Assembly: GCA_036641395.1 (NCBI GenBank)
Contig: JAVWEY010000028.1
Coordinates: 1-22,774, forward strand
Direction: 5' to 3'
From: JAVXTH01 sp036641395
Lineage (GTDB): Bacteria > Bacillota_I > Bacilli_A > Erysipelotrichales > Erysipelotrichaceae
Length of the DNA stretch: 22,774 nucleotides
Under the pieces are notes generated by a model. The model was not told where the DNA came from. It made no database searches and saw only the letters and a list, made by a program, of their open reading frames with translations. Positions 8,901-15,543 of the stretch are shown in pieces. Position 1 is the first letter of the stretch. Each line of letters opens with the position of its first letter. A program made the position numbers and the translations under genes.

Positions 8901-10762
8901 TGTTCCTTTAAGTCACAAAGATGAACGGACCATAAATTATCTGCGTTTAAAATACAACTTCTAACATCATTTTTACCACGAATACTAACTTCATAACATT
9001 CATTACCCGTTGGCTTAACTAATTCACAATTCGCTGTTTTTAAATATTTACAAATAGTTAACATTCCAATTTCACTACGCAGTTCTTCATTTACAATCAT
9101 TACATCAAAACATTTATTATCTTCTAAAATTACACGAGCATTCTTCATACAAGTTCCATTCACAAGATAAAAACTACAATAACCTTCCATATATTGTTCC
9201 TTTACTTCATAACTTCCAAGTCTTAAATTATCAATCGATACACACCAATTATTCTTTTTATTTAGAATGTATGTTTCTTGGAAAAAGGAACTTTTTAATG
9301 TTACATTAAAACACATATTTTCTTCAGGACAAATTAAGTCGCCATTTTCATTCTTCAATAACTTACTGATTTTTATTCTTCCACGACTTTTAACTTCATT
9401 TACAATGATTACTTCATCTCTTGATATTCCATCAACTTGTATACAAGCATTACTAAGTGGTGATCCACCATTTATAATGTATTCACAATAATAATCACAC
9501 TGTTCTGCCTCACATATTTCATAATAACCAGCACAGGCTACATTTAGATCCACACACCAGTTATTTGATGCATTAAGATTGAATATATCACAGGTTCCAC
9601 AACCCTTCACTATGCATTTAAAACTATCGCTTATACAAGGCTTACTTAAACATCCATTATCACCACGAATCACTTTTTTGATTCTTAAGCCACTACCACA
9701 CTCTCTTTCATTCTTACAATTTTGTGAATCAATGATTAAAACATGATTTGTTCCACTATGACTTACTTCAAAACAAGCATTCATTGTTTCTTGATATTCA
9801 TTCACAATATATGAAGTCTGATTTTCACTAGCATGATCCCCACATAAAGTCATTAAACCACAAGGTAAATCTTCAATTACTTGTGTGTAATTATTTTGTT
9901 CATTTAATTCATATACTTGTTCAAAAGCATTTGATAATAAACGAAACTTAAAACAACATCTTGTTGGCTTTATAAGACATCCATAAGGATCACGTACCAT
10001 CTTTTCAACAACTAATGTATTATGTTCACTTACAACTTCAATTACCTTACACTGATGTTGTTGTGCACTTAGGGTAATCCATGGATTACTTGTAGGAGTT
10101 CCATTATCAAATTGATAACTAAATTTTTTATTCATCGCATTATCTTCCTTAAGTTCATAAGTTCCCATATCTAACCCTTCAATTGTATAAGTGAAATCAT
10201 TACGCTCAGATAATTGAAACGACTTCTTAAAGCCTTGTTTTACTAAATGCATCGTAAAAGAAGACGGAATATTCCAATTCATCTGTTCTCCATTTTCATT
10301 TACTCTAGTTTTAAATATTTCAAGTGATGCCTGCTTCATCTCTGATACCATAATTTCAATTTTATGATACTTTGAATTCGCATCGAAATGAAAGTCTACT
10401 TGATCATTCTTTTGTGTAATTCCATCTAAGCGATAAGTTATCCAGTGATGGTTTCCACTTGGTATATGGACTCCATCTCCATCACTTAATACAAGTGTAT
10501 GTTTTCCTGTATTCATCTCTAAATGAAGTTCTCTTGCATTATTTTCACCAATATCTAGTAAATGATTCTTTTCATAGCGAGCTTCATCAACAACATTTAC
10601 ATACATCGCTCTTCCACTTTGAACTTCACCCTCCTTTGTATCCACTGTCACGATAACATCTAAATTTCCTATTCGTGATGATTTGATAGCGTTTGAAACA
10701 TTTAAACTTGCAACATAACTAAAGATAATATTTCTGTTTAAAAAATAATTCAAAACGTTCAT
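5963..10762 (-). CDS. Giant Cys-rich protein of 14 Cna-B/SpaA-like isopeptide repeats
   Basis: A 1599-residue protein starting at an ATG with GGAGG upstream. Residues 1-144 are a unique, cysteine-free N-terminal domain that I do not recognise; 145-1578 are 14 divergent beta-rich repeats of about 100 residues; 1579-1599 is a charged tail. Each repeat follows the plan IxIxKxIR, then P, then LNxxNNW, then GxYxIxE, then YxINGG, then VxIIN, which matches Cna-B/SpaA domains where Lys and Asn are joined by an isopeptide bond catalysed by the E-box Glu. The first residues are not a convincing signal peptide, and there is no LPXTG, sorting helix or transmembrane segment at the C-terminus. By hand count about 67 cysteines are present, 61 of them in repeats 2-10. 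It is transcribed alone, between terminators. It may be a structural surface, spore-coat or intracellular fibre protein; the location is unresolved. The repeat family is well supported; the role is not. Confidence 0.85.
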   Translation of the reverse strand: MNVLNYFLNRNIIFSYVASLNVSNAIKSSRIGNLDVIVTVDTKEGEVQSGRAMYVNVVDEARYEKNHLLDIGENNARELHLEMNTGKHTLVLSDGDGVHIPSGNHHWITYRLDGITQKNDQVDFHFDANSKYHKIEIMVSEMKQASLEIFKTRVNENGEQMNWNIPSSFTMHLVKQGFKKSFQLSERNDFTYTIEGLDMGTYELKEDNAMNKKFSYQFDNGTPTSNPWITLSAQQHQCKVIEVVSEHNTLVVEKMVRDPYGCLIKPTRCCFKFRLLSNAFEQVYELNEQNNYTQVIEDLPCGLMTLCGDHASENQTSYIVNEYQETMNACFEVSHSGTNHVLIIDSQNCKNERECGSGLRIKKVIRGDNGCLSKPCISDSFKCIVKGCGTCDIFNLNASNNWCVDLNVACAGYYEICEAEQCDYYCEYIINGGSPLSNACIQVDGISRDEVIIVNEVKSRGRIKISKLLKNENGDLICPEENMCFNVTLKSSFFQETYILNKKNNWCVSIDNLRLGSYEVKEQYMEGYCSFYLVNGTCMKNARVILEDNKCFDVMIVNEELRSEIGMLTICKYLKTANCELVKPTGNECYEVSIRGKNDVRSCILNADNLWSVHLCDLKEQTYQICEVNQSGLVAYLVNGNETCEAVVTMKDQNQEVAVINEEEQRAELNICVWMRYCDDQLCIPNEKHGFQVLVEGRNFSCEALLCEENNWNVNFDDLPQGKYRIYQKDDYGYRLSYQIDGCEKQYAKVTIGKEDIQVNIINTLRDCYGKVSIHKCISENGELLTPDDEMNYEIQVTGRRYKKCFNLNAENKFEIDLDDLEAGNYEVIELHENPIYFMINGIQKKDGTFCVGSEPIKLVIINEEEKYPELIIDKYIRDESGNLNKPSKEEEFEIVIEGMRYREYFILSCANNWRLCLTNLCSGAYHIGERECGYSICFLKNDCPQETSEFFLDKEDITMSLINEYISLPCVQICKLIKDECGEYVQPKKEERFEVMIQGDGFIQRYELNHHNNFTKVIDDLPCGSYQIKEAYDPNYDVSFRINDNECDCGEFIVDQDDIEILVINQDVLFGEVSICACRLLGDEISSPNQKDIFHIDFDNCEELVLCCDNNFSLSQDQLKYGTYVIDGGKEGYKVFYEINGCIQETGTFVLNQDVNCIRLLYEKISFKGSLNIDKYVMVKGSMFKPNDDEVFNVSVIGENYQKQLRLNQVNNFSYQLIDLADGKYEVNELGDNKVTYIVNGGEESVRAIIMIAGNENKVKILNHKESTKGSIELCKWIRDQQHQLNKPVGNASYRMLISGPNYNKTIVLDQDNNWCETIDQLNQGSYVIVELDQEDVTYIINGGSEVDKAVVSVNQNSNEVMVINNPPLVINGSIELLKQIRDASGQLVLPSGNVSYRVRINGKGFNKIIALDQDNNWHIELANLSNGSYVIDELDEEDVSYIVNGGNEVNHAVVFVENNENGVLIINPEQVIKRGNIRICKYKRLNNGQLVRPSNQDTYEVHVSSTAFNEIYELNYANDWCVLIENLITGSYVLSEVNHHGEVSYRINGGSEVDYGVVDVNQNENSVMMINTSCDQQKDQINDFQMEEQKGIKIIIE
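6029..10330 (-). repeat. Array of 14 divergent ~300-bp repeats within the giant gene
   Basis: Repeat boundaries by residue: 145, 248, 356, 460, 565, 667, 768, 868, 969, 1071, 1169, 1270, 1372, 1475, ending at 1578. Lys/Glu/Asn triads are complete in ten: R3 (363/418/455), R4 (467/522/558), R5 (572/627/661), R7 (776/830/863), R8 (875/930/964), R9 (976/1031/1066), R11 (1176/1230/1264), R12 (1277/1332/1366), R13 (1380/1435/1469), R14 (1483/1538/1573). R1 lacks the Asn; R2 lacks Glu and has Asp for Asn; R6 lacks Lys and Glu; R10 lacks all three. R12 and R13 are the most alike, roughly 55-60 percent identical by eye. Confidence 0.85.
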
Positions 10763-10814
10763 TTATATCCTCCTTCAACCCTTCATTTATGCATGAACCT
10801 ACATCGAGACATTC

Positions 10815-10823
10815 TATTATATG
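10815..10823 (-). promoter_or_regulatory. Likely -10 element of the giant repeat-protein gene
   Basis: Minus-strand CATATAATA, about 40 bases ahead of the ribosome binding site. It contains a vegetative TATAAT but lacks a recognisable TTGACA at 16-18 bases. The CATA-N3-TA pattern also fits -10 sequences of mother-cell sporulation sigma factors. Sequence alone does not decide between them. Confidence 0.4.
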
Positions 10824-10853
10824 TTGCTAGGCTCAAAATGAGATATAAAATAC

Positions 10854-10879
10854 AAAAAAAAGAGCACAAAGTCTCTTTT
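10854..10879 (-). terminator. Terminator of the DUF975 gene
   Basis: On the minus strand a 7-bp stem AAAAGAG/CTCTTTT (10873-10879 with 10858-10864) with an 8-base loop is followed by further U residues (10854-10857). It separates the DUF975 gene from the giant gene downstream. Confidence 0.7.
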
Positions 10880-10918
10880 CTGGTATATGCGTTTGTCATT
10901 CCTTAATCAATAATATTA

Positions 10919-11737
10919 TTATTTGATACTAACTTGATATTTAGGATTGTAATTAAAGAATTGTTCCTTGTTACTCTTTTCATAAATATTTGCATAAGAT
11001 AAATATACAAAAGGAAGCATAATAGACGATACGAATTGCGTTCCAGCATAAATTCCCACTAAAAGCATAAAGATACCTAAATCATGTGAGAAAGAATAAA
11101 CTAAAGCTGTATCTATATTCACAACTGCTTTGATACCATCAAAAGTAGATGTAATAAAAATATTTAATCCTAAAGATAAAACAATATTAACTAAGAAGTA
11201 AAGAATCGTACATGCTAAGAATGGCTTATAATGACGTTTAATTAGTTTATAAGCACCTTTTAAGGCATCAAATACTCCGTTACTACCATCATAGATGCCA
11301 TAAGCAATAACTCCTTGTAACATAAAGAAAAACAACTGAATCATATAAGAAGCAATCATATATGCAATCCAAATTGGTCCTAAGAAAACTGCCGCAATCA
11401 TTAATACAAGCGTTGATAAAATAGTAATTAATAACGCTGAACCAATAATCGTAAAGATTCTTCTAAAACCAAAAGCTATATCTTCTTGATTTAACTTTTG
11501 ACCTCGAGCAATTTTAAGAAATACAAATTGAACGATATAATTTACAACAATCATAATTAATGATGTAATAAATGATAATAATCCAAAGATCATATTATTA
11601 GCATTTACCTGTGTTCCTAATAAATTCAAAAGTAAAGATATTAGATTAGTGATAAAAACTAATAAAACTACTTTCATATACTTGCCTTTTAACTGTTCTT
11701 TTACTTCTGTTTTTAACTGTTCAATATTAATATCCAT
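10919..11737 (-). CDS. DUF975-family integral membrane protein
   Basis: A 272-residue polytopic membrane protein with about six predicted helices. The amphipathic, charged N-terminus (EQLKTEVKEQLKGKYMK, residues 6-22) directly before the first helix is typical of DUF975 proteins, whose function is not established. Helices lie near 22-42, 52-75, 92-120, 125-148, 172-198 and 220-250, and the tail ends near FNYNPKYQ. The ATG at 11735-11737 has AAGGGG upstream. It lies 70 bases after the neighbouring minus-strand 11808-12275 gene with a TATAAT (11776-11781) between, so it may be transcribed separately or as a second gene. Family call is moderately strong, made from the N-terminal pattern and topology. 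Confidence 0.75.
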   Translation of the reverse strand: MDINIEQLKTEVKEQLKGKYMKVVLLVFITNLISLLLNLLGTQVNANNMIFGLLSFITSLIMIVVNYIVQFVFLKIARGQKLNQEDIAFGFRRIFTIIGSALLITILSTLVLMIAAVFLGPIWIAYMIASYMIQLFFFMLQGVIAYGIYDGSNGVFDALKGAYKLIKRHYKPFLACTILYFLVNIVLSLGLNIFITSTFDGIKAVVNIDTALVYSFSHDLGIFMLLVGIYAGTQFVSSIMLPFVYLSYANIYEKSNKEQFFNYNPKYQVSIK

Positions 11738-11807
11738 GGTATTACCCCTTTATAAGCAAAAACTGCATTACGGCTATTATAACTTAATTCAAGAAAAAAG
11801 AAAACAG

Positions 11808-12275
11808 TTAATGAGAAGCCGCTTTCTTTTTATTCTCTTTTTTGATTTCAAGACGAAAGGCATGATCTCTAAAATGCTTTAACATCTTGCTTTTAGATAA
11901 ACTCTTAAATTTTACTCTTTTACCATCACGAAATGTAACTTCTAAAGTATCAGCATCAAATCTACCACGAATATATTTCCATTCACGAATTTCATCATAG
12001 AATAAAATATAACATTCTTCACTATCGTTTTCATTATAGAAAACAACATAATTATCATAGAATTCAGTATTCACTTGATTTTTTATAAAGAATAAATTAT
12101 AAAGAAAAACAGCTACGATTAGAATACCCAAAAAATAATACTTTGTGATAATCATGTAAGCTCCCATAACCAAAAATACAAAAATGAAGGTATACGGCTT
12201 GGAGTTGATTTTGTCAATTGGTTCTTTATCTTGCGGTAAATTTCTGACTTTTAAATTCTTACTTTTCATTTCCAA
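11808..12275 (-). CDS. Two-helix membrane protein with cytoplasmic PH-like domain, unknown
   Basis: A 155-residue protein. A charged N-terminus (1-25) is followed by two closely spaced helices (about 27-45 and 48-65), then a roughly 90-residue soluble part with alternating beta-like segments such as YDNYVVFYN, CYILFYDEIREW and LEVTFRDGKRVKF, and a Lys-rich tail. The architecture of two helices followed by a small beta domain resembles YcxB/PH-like membrane proteins, though I cannot prove membership. The frame opens with TTG at 12273-12275, which is served by AGAGGTG (complement of 12283-12289); an in-frame ATG two codons later (12267-12269) has only a poor ribosome binding site, so TTG is slightly preferred. 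Function unknown. Confidence 0.68.
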   Translation of the reverse strand: MEMKSKNLKVRNLPQDKEPIDKINSKPYTFIFVFLVMGAYMIITKYYFLGILIVAVFLYNLFFIKNQVNTEFYDNYVVFYNENDSEECYILFYDEIREWKYIRGRFDADTLEVTFRDGKRVKFKSLSKSKMLKHFRDHAFRLEIKKENKKKAASH

Positions 12276-12379
12276 AGGGATGCACCTCTCAATATTTATA
12301 ATTATATCTCATTTTATATTTATATCAACATATTCACACAATTTCACTTGTTTTTTATACGATACCATATAATTTCATG

Positions 12380-12385
12380 TATAAT
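12380..12385 (+). promoter_or_regulatory. Likely -10 element of the MscS-type channel gene
   Basis: A perfect TATAAT lies 6 bases before the GGAG ribosome binding site region (12392-12395) of the channel gene. A -35 at 17 bases (ATACGA) is poor, so this is a partial promoter assignment; the resulting leader would be short. Confidence 0.45.
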
Positions 12386-12407
12386 ATGGGTAGGAGCGTG
12401 ATTTATT

Positions 12408-13256
12408 ATGGAAAAGTATTTCAACCAATTACAAAATCATTACTTTGAAGCTGGCTTTTTAGGCTTTTTATTCACAACCTTATGTATTTTAATCATTGCG
12501 ATTGTTGTTTCTAAATTACTTAAAAAAGTTATCCTTCATGGTGGTAAAAAAGAAACAAGTTTTATGATAAGAATTAAAAACATCATTGTCTATGGCTTTG
12601 CAATCTATGCCATCTTAATGCAAATCAAACCACTACAAAGATTAGGTGTTACCTTACTTGCAAGTGGTGGTGCTTTAACGGTTGTCTTTGGACTAGCTGC
12701 TCAAGAAGCTTTATCAAACTTTGTCAGCGGTATTATTATTATGATGTTTAAACCATTTAAAATAGGTGATTTGATTAAAATAAATAATAGTGAATATACC
12801 GGTATTGTTTATGATATTAGTATGCGGCATACTGTAATCGAAACCTTTGAAAAAACTAAAATAATTATTCCTAACGCAGAAATGAACAAAGCCGTATTAG
12901 AAAATGTATCACAAACTGGATGTAAAGGAAATTATTTGGATGTTTACATTAATTATCAAACGGATATTGATTTAGCAATGGATATCATCAATCAGGAAGT
13001 ACAGAATCATCAAAGTTTTAAAGATGTTCGCTCTTCCCAAGATATTGAAAATCATGTACCTTTGGTAATAACGCGTTTAATTGAATTTAAAGAAAGTACC
13101 TTACATCTAAGAACAACTGTCTTTAGTGATGATAACGCAACCGGTTTTGCGATGTTATCCGATTTAAGGATAGCAATTAAAAAACACTTTGACCAAGCAG
13201 GAATTGTAGCCCCATACCCTCAAGTAGTAATTAACGAAAAGCAGGTTCAAAAATGA
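12408..13256 (+). CDS. MscS-family mechanosensitive ion channel
   Basis: A 282-residue small-conductance mechanosensitive channel that opens under membrane tension to release solutes during hypo-osmotic shock. Three N-terminal helices lie at about 16-38, 56-72 and 78-113. The pore-lining third helix shows the typical small-residue run LLASGGALTVVFGLAAQEAL followed by NFVSGIIIMMFKPFKIGD at 104-121, the family signature at the start of the beta domain. The C-terminal part (about 120-280) forms the cytoplasmic beta and alpha/beta cage. The length matches YkuT-like MscS proteins. The ATG is preceded by TAGGAG. The stop lies inside a strong terminator hairpin shared with the convergent AI-2E family gene. 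Confidence 0.93.
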   Translation: MEKYFNQLQNHYFEAGFLGFLFTTLCILIIAIVVSKLLKKVILHGGKKETSFMIRIKNIIVYGFAIYAILMQIKPLQRLGVTLLASGGALTVVFGLAAQEALSNFVSGIIIMMFKPFKIGDLIKINNSEYTGIVYDISMRHTVIETFEKTKIIIPNAEMNKAVLENVSQTGCKGNYLDVYINYQTDIDLAMDIINQEVQNHQSFKDVRSSQDIENHVPLVITRLIEFKESTLHLRTTVFSDDNATGFAMLSDLRIAIKKHFDQAGIVAPYPQVVINEKQVQK

Positions 13257-13268
13257 ACCTGCTTTTTT
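13237..13268. terminator. Bidirectional terminator between MscS and AI-2E genes
   Basis: A 13-bp stem AAAAGCAGGTTCA (13237-13249) with TGAACCTGCTTTT (13254-13266), 4-base loop, and T residues beyond. The right arm begins with the TGA stop of the channel gene and the hairpin reaches the stop of the convergent gene, so both genes share one compact terminator. Confidence 0.92.
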
Positions 13269-14448
13269 AATCGATATGTTTAATTTGATTTAATTCAACT
13301 TTTATTTTACGCTTTTTAAGTACTTTGTTTATAAAATCAGAGAACATTGTATAGATAAATGCAGTTGTTGGTACGGCAATAATCATCCCGATTACACCGA
13401 ATAAATCGCCAAAGACAAAGATGCTTAATAAAACCCAAAGGCCCGGTAAACCAACTGAATTACCAACGACACGGGGATAGATTACATTATCTTCAAATTG
13501 CTGCATCAATTGATAGAAGATGACAAACCATAAAGCCATCATCGGATCAATTGATAGAATCATAATTGCCCCAATGCTCATTGCAAACATTGAACCAAAT
13601 ACTGGTACAATCGAACAAATTGCAATTAAAGCAGAAATAAGTTCAGGGAATGGAAAGGATAGGATTCTCATACTTACATAATAAATAACGCCGAGAATAC
13701 AAGCTTCTAATAATTGGCCACTGATGAAACTTGAAAAGATTCGATTTGCTTTTGTGCCACAATCAAATAAATATTGGGCCTTTTCTTCTTTTAAAGCAAC
13801 CACTATTACTTTGCGAAATTGCGTAATGAATCCTTCTTTATTACTAATTAAATAAAATGAGAACATAAAACCGGTAAACCATAAGAAGAATTCCATTACA
13901 AAACCAATCGTAGAATTCATAACCCCACTTGCACCACTTGTTAAAGCATTTAGACCTTGTTTTAACATATTTTCCCAAGGTAAATTAGCAATTTCCATTA
14001 AGCTTTCATTTGCTTTTAACGTATAGTTAATATGAAAATATTTAAGAACTGCATTTATGTTGGCAATAATATTTATGAAGAACTTCGACATATTATCAAC
14101 TAATTGAATAATACTTTCTCCAAGTCTTGGTAAGATAATACTACCAACTACAAAGAAAAAGATAATGGCAAGGATAATTGTTAATAAAATAGAAATTGAA
14201 CGGGCTTTTCTTGATAAGAAACTATCCTCTTTCAACAGCTTTTTAAGTTGTCGTTCAATCCGGCTCATTGGAATATTTAAGATATAAGCAATCGCAATTC
14301 CATAAAATAAGGCAGCAAATAAACTTACAATCGATGAGAACCAATTTAGAACCGATATAAAATTTAAGAGGATTACCGTTAATACAATAATATAAGTTGA
14401 TAAGATGGTCCAAGGCTTTATCTTTTGCCACCATTCTTTATTTTTCAT
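13267..14448 (-). CDS. AI-2E family transporter (PF01594-type)
   Basis: A 393-residue integral membrane protein with about eight helices. The family's conserved C-terminal half is clear: FPFPELISALIAICSIVPVFGS, then NVIYPRVVGNSVGLPGLWV, then GDLFGVIGMIIAVPTTAF. Members export small signals or ions; the name comes from the E. coli autoinducer-2 exporter TqsA, and others are Na+/H+ antiporters, so the substrate here is open. I chose the ATG at 14446-14448 because AAAGGAG stands 8 bases upstream; the frame is open back to 14499, but that would run through the likely promoter. It is divergent from the PHP phosphatase gene and convergent with the MscS gene. Confidence 0.9.
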   Translation of the reverse strand: MKNKEWWQKIKPWTILSTYIIVLTVILLNFISVLNWFSSIVSLFAALFYGIAIAYILNIPMSRIERQLKKLLKEDSFLSRKARSISILLTIILAIIFFFVVGSIILPRLGESIIQLVDNMSKFFINIIANINAVLKYFHINYTLKANESLMEIANLPWENMLKQGLNALTSGASGVMNSTIGFVMEFFLWFTGFMFSFYLISNKEGFITQFRKVIVVALKEEKAQYLFDCGTKANRIFSSFISGQLLEACILGVIYYVSMRILSFPFPELISALIAICSIVPVFGSMFAMSIGAIMILSIDPMMALWFVIFYQLMQQFEDNVIYPRVVGNSVGLPGLWVLLSIFVFGDLFGVIGMIIAVPTTAFIYTMFSDFINKVLKKRKIKVELNQIKHID

Positions 14449-14469
14449 AACATCGACTCCTTTTTCTAT

Positions 14470-14499
14470 AATATACAATACCATAATTATTACTGACAA
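14470..14499 (-). promoter_or_regulatory. Candidate promoter of the AI-2E family gene
   Basis: Minus-strand TTGTCA (14494-14499) and TATATT (14470-14475) at 18-base spacing. The predicted transcript start is only a few bases before the ribosome binding site, so the leader would be very short. This supports the 14448 start over 14499. Confidence 0.4.
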
Positions 14500-14518
14500 T
14501 CCATTGCTTATTTTGTGA

Positions 14519-14524
14519 TATAAT
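14519..14524 (+). promoter_or_regulatory. Likely -10 element of the PHP phosphatase gene
   Basis: A perfect TATAAT on the plus strand lies about 8 bases ahead of the ribosome binding site AAGGCGGTG. No strong -35 is seen at the right distance; CTGACA at 14493-14498 is 20 bases away. Confidence 0.4.
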
Positions 14525-14546
14525 ATTTAAAAGGCGGTGAAACCAG

Positions 14547-15332
14547 ATGATTGATGGACATATTCACTTTGAATCACGTCCCTACACCCTTGAAGGGCTT
14601 CAGGACTTCATTAAAGCAGCACAGGCAAAGCAACTTGATGAAATTTGGTTACTAGAGCACACCCATCGCTTTATTGAGTGGCAACCTCTTTACCAAGATA
14701 TTTTAGGAATTGATGAGAAACAAGATGAATGGTATTTGAAAAAACAATTAATTTCAATAAAAGAATATCAATCCTTTATCATTGAAATGCGAAAGTTAAG
14801 TTTTCCGATTAAAGTTAAATTTGGTTTAGAAGTATGCTTCTTCCCTCAACATGAAGAATTTATAAAAAATGAACTTGCATCTTTTCCTTATGATTTCGCA
14901 ATTGGATCCGTTCATTTTGTTGATAATGTTGCCTATGATATTGCTTCTTTTTCAAAAAGAATCTTATGGGATGCAAGAAATCATGATGAAATATATCGAC
15001 GTTATTATGAATTAATGAAAGAATTAATTCAAAGTGATTTATTTAATGGAGTAGCTCATCCAGATACAATTAAGTTATTTAATTATTATCCAAGTTATGA
15101 TTTAACCCCAACTTATCTTGAAATAAGTGATTTATTAAATGAACATCATATGTTTGCGGAAGATAATGGAGGATGTTTTTATCGTTATCAACATAAAGAC
15201 AAAGGCTTAAGTGATGAATTATTAAAAATATTTAAAGAAAAACATGTCCAAATACAAAGTGCAAGTGATGCACATGTACCAGAACATGTTGGGATGTTGA
15301 TTCATGAAATTAATGAAAAGATAAACAGTTAA
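14547..15332 (+). CDS. PHP-domain phosphatase, histidinol-phosphatase-like
   Basis: A 261-residue PHP-superfamily hydrolase with the full set of metal-binding motifs: DGHIHFE at residues 3-9, EHTH at 37-40, GLEVCF near 92-97, GSVHF near 119-123, AHPDT near 170-174, and SDAH near 239-242. These coordinate a trinuclear metal centre. The length and motif order match HisK-type histidinol phosphatases, which dephosphorylate L-histidinol phosphate. No other histidine-biosynthesis gene lies nearby, so another phosphorylated substrate is possible. The ATG is preceded by AAGGCGG at usable spacing. It is divergent from the AI-2E family gene and followed by a gene-free, structured region. Confidence 0.82.
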   Translation: MIDGHIHFESRPYTLEGLQDFIKAAQAKQLDEIWLLEHTHRFIEWQPLYQDILGIDEKQDEWYLKKQLISIKEYQSFIIEMRKLSFPIKVKFGLEVCFFPQHEEFIKNELASFPYDFAIGSVHFVDNVAYDIASFSKRILWDARNHDEIYRRYYELMKELIQSDLFNGVAHPDTIKLFNYYPSYDLTPTYLEISDLLNEHHMFAEDNGGCFYRYQHKDKGLSDELLKIFKEKHVQIQSASDAHVPEHVGMLIHEINEKINS

Positions 15333-15391
15333 ACTATGCTTGACTTATAAACGCTGCTTTTTAGTTTGATTTTAGTAGAGTTTATGTGGTA

Positions 15392-15431
15392 GCTGTAGCA
15401 GATTGCTAATGTAAATAATTACATCCACAGC
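15392..15431 (+). other. Compact three-way-junction-like foldable element
   Basis: A 40-base stretch can fold completely. The closing stem GCTG/CAGC (15392-15395 with 15428-15431) encloses two directly abutting hairpins: TAGCA-GAT-TGCTA (15396-15408) and ATGTAA-ATAA-TTACAT (15409-15424), with only CCA unpaired. It lies 60 bases after the phosphatase stop and upstream of a terminator-like hairpin, so it could be part of a small RNA or a 3'-UTR structure. The stems are short and AT-rich and could be chance. The rest of 15333-15577 holds two terminators and no supported gene. Confidence 0.35.
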
Positions 15432-15474
15432 CATACTTGTTTTAGAGATAGAAAGAAAGCCTCTAAGAATGAAG

Positions 15475-15512
15475 TGCACCCTATTAATTAAATTAATGGA
15501 GGTGCATTTTTT
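15475..15512 (+). terminator. Terminator-like hairpin with embedded Shine-Dalgarno sequence
   Basis: TGCACC (15475-15480) pairs with GGTGCA (15501-15506), and ATTAAT pairs with ATTAAT inside, followed by six T residues. The right arm contains GGAGGTG followed by TTTTTTATG, which looks like a ribosome binding site and start codon, but the frame ends after four codons. It may be a terminator, or the broken start of a lost gene or insertion sequence. Confidence 0.55.
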
Positions 15513-15543
15513 ATGCTATGTATGTAGAAAAGGAAAGTTTTAC

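Noticed and set aside
6029..10330. Periodic ~300-bp sequence similarity as a possible CRISPR or DNA repeat array
   Set aside because: The period is far too long for CRISPR, and the similarity is in the protein reading frame with divergent nucleotides, so it reflects protein domain repeats.
5915..10656. Several plus-strand open frames opposite the giant gene (for example 8707-8964 and 9267-9491)
   Set aside because: They lack ribosome binding sites, have no coherent protein features and mirror the repeats of the real minus-strand gene.
10331..10762. N-terminal domain of the giant protein as a thioester adhesin domain
   Set aside because: Thioester domains need a reactive cysteine; residues 1-144 contain none.
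11649..11882. Plus-strand open frame between the DUF975 and two-helix protein genes
   Set aside because: It overlaps the starts and ends of two better-supported minus-strand genes and has no ribosome binding site.
14449..14499. Longer N-terminus for the AI-2E family transporter
   Set aside because: The extension overlaps the likely promoter, and the ATG at 14448 has a strong ribosome binding site.
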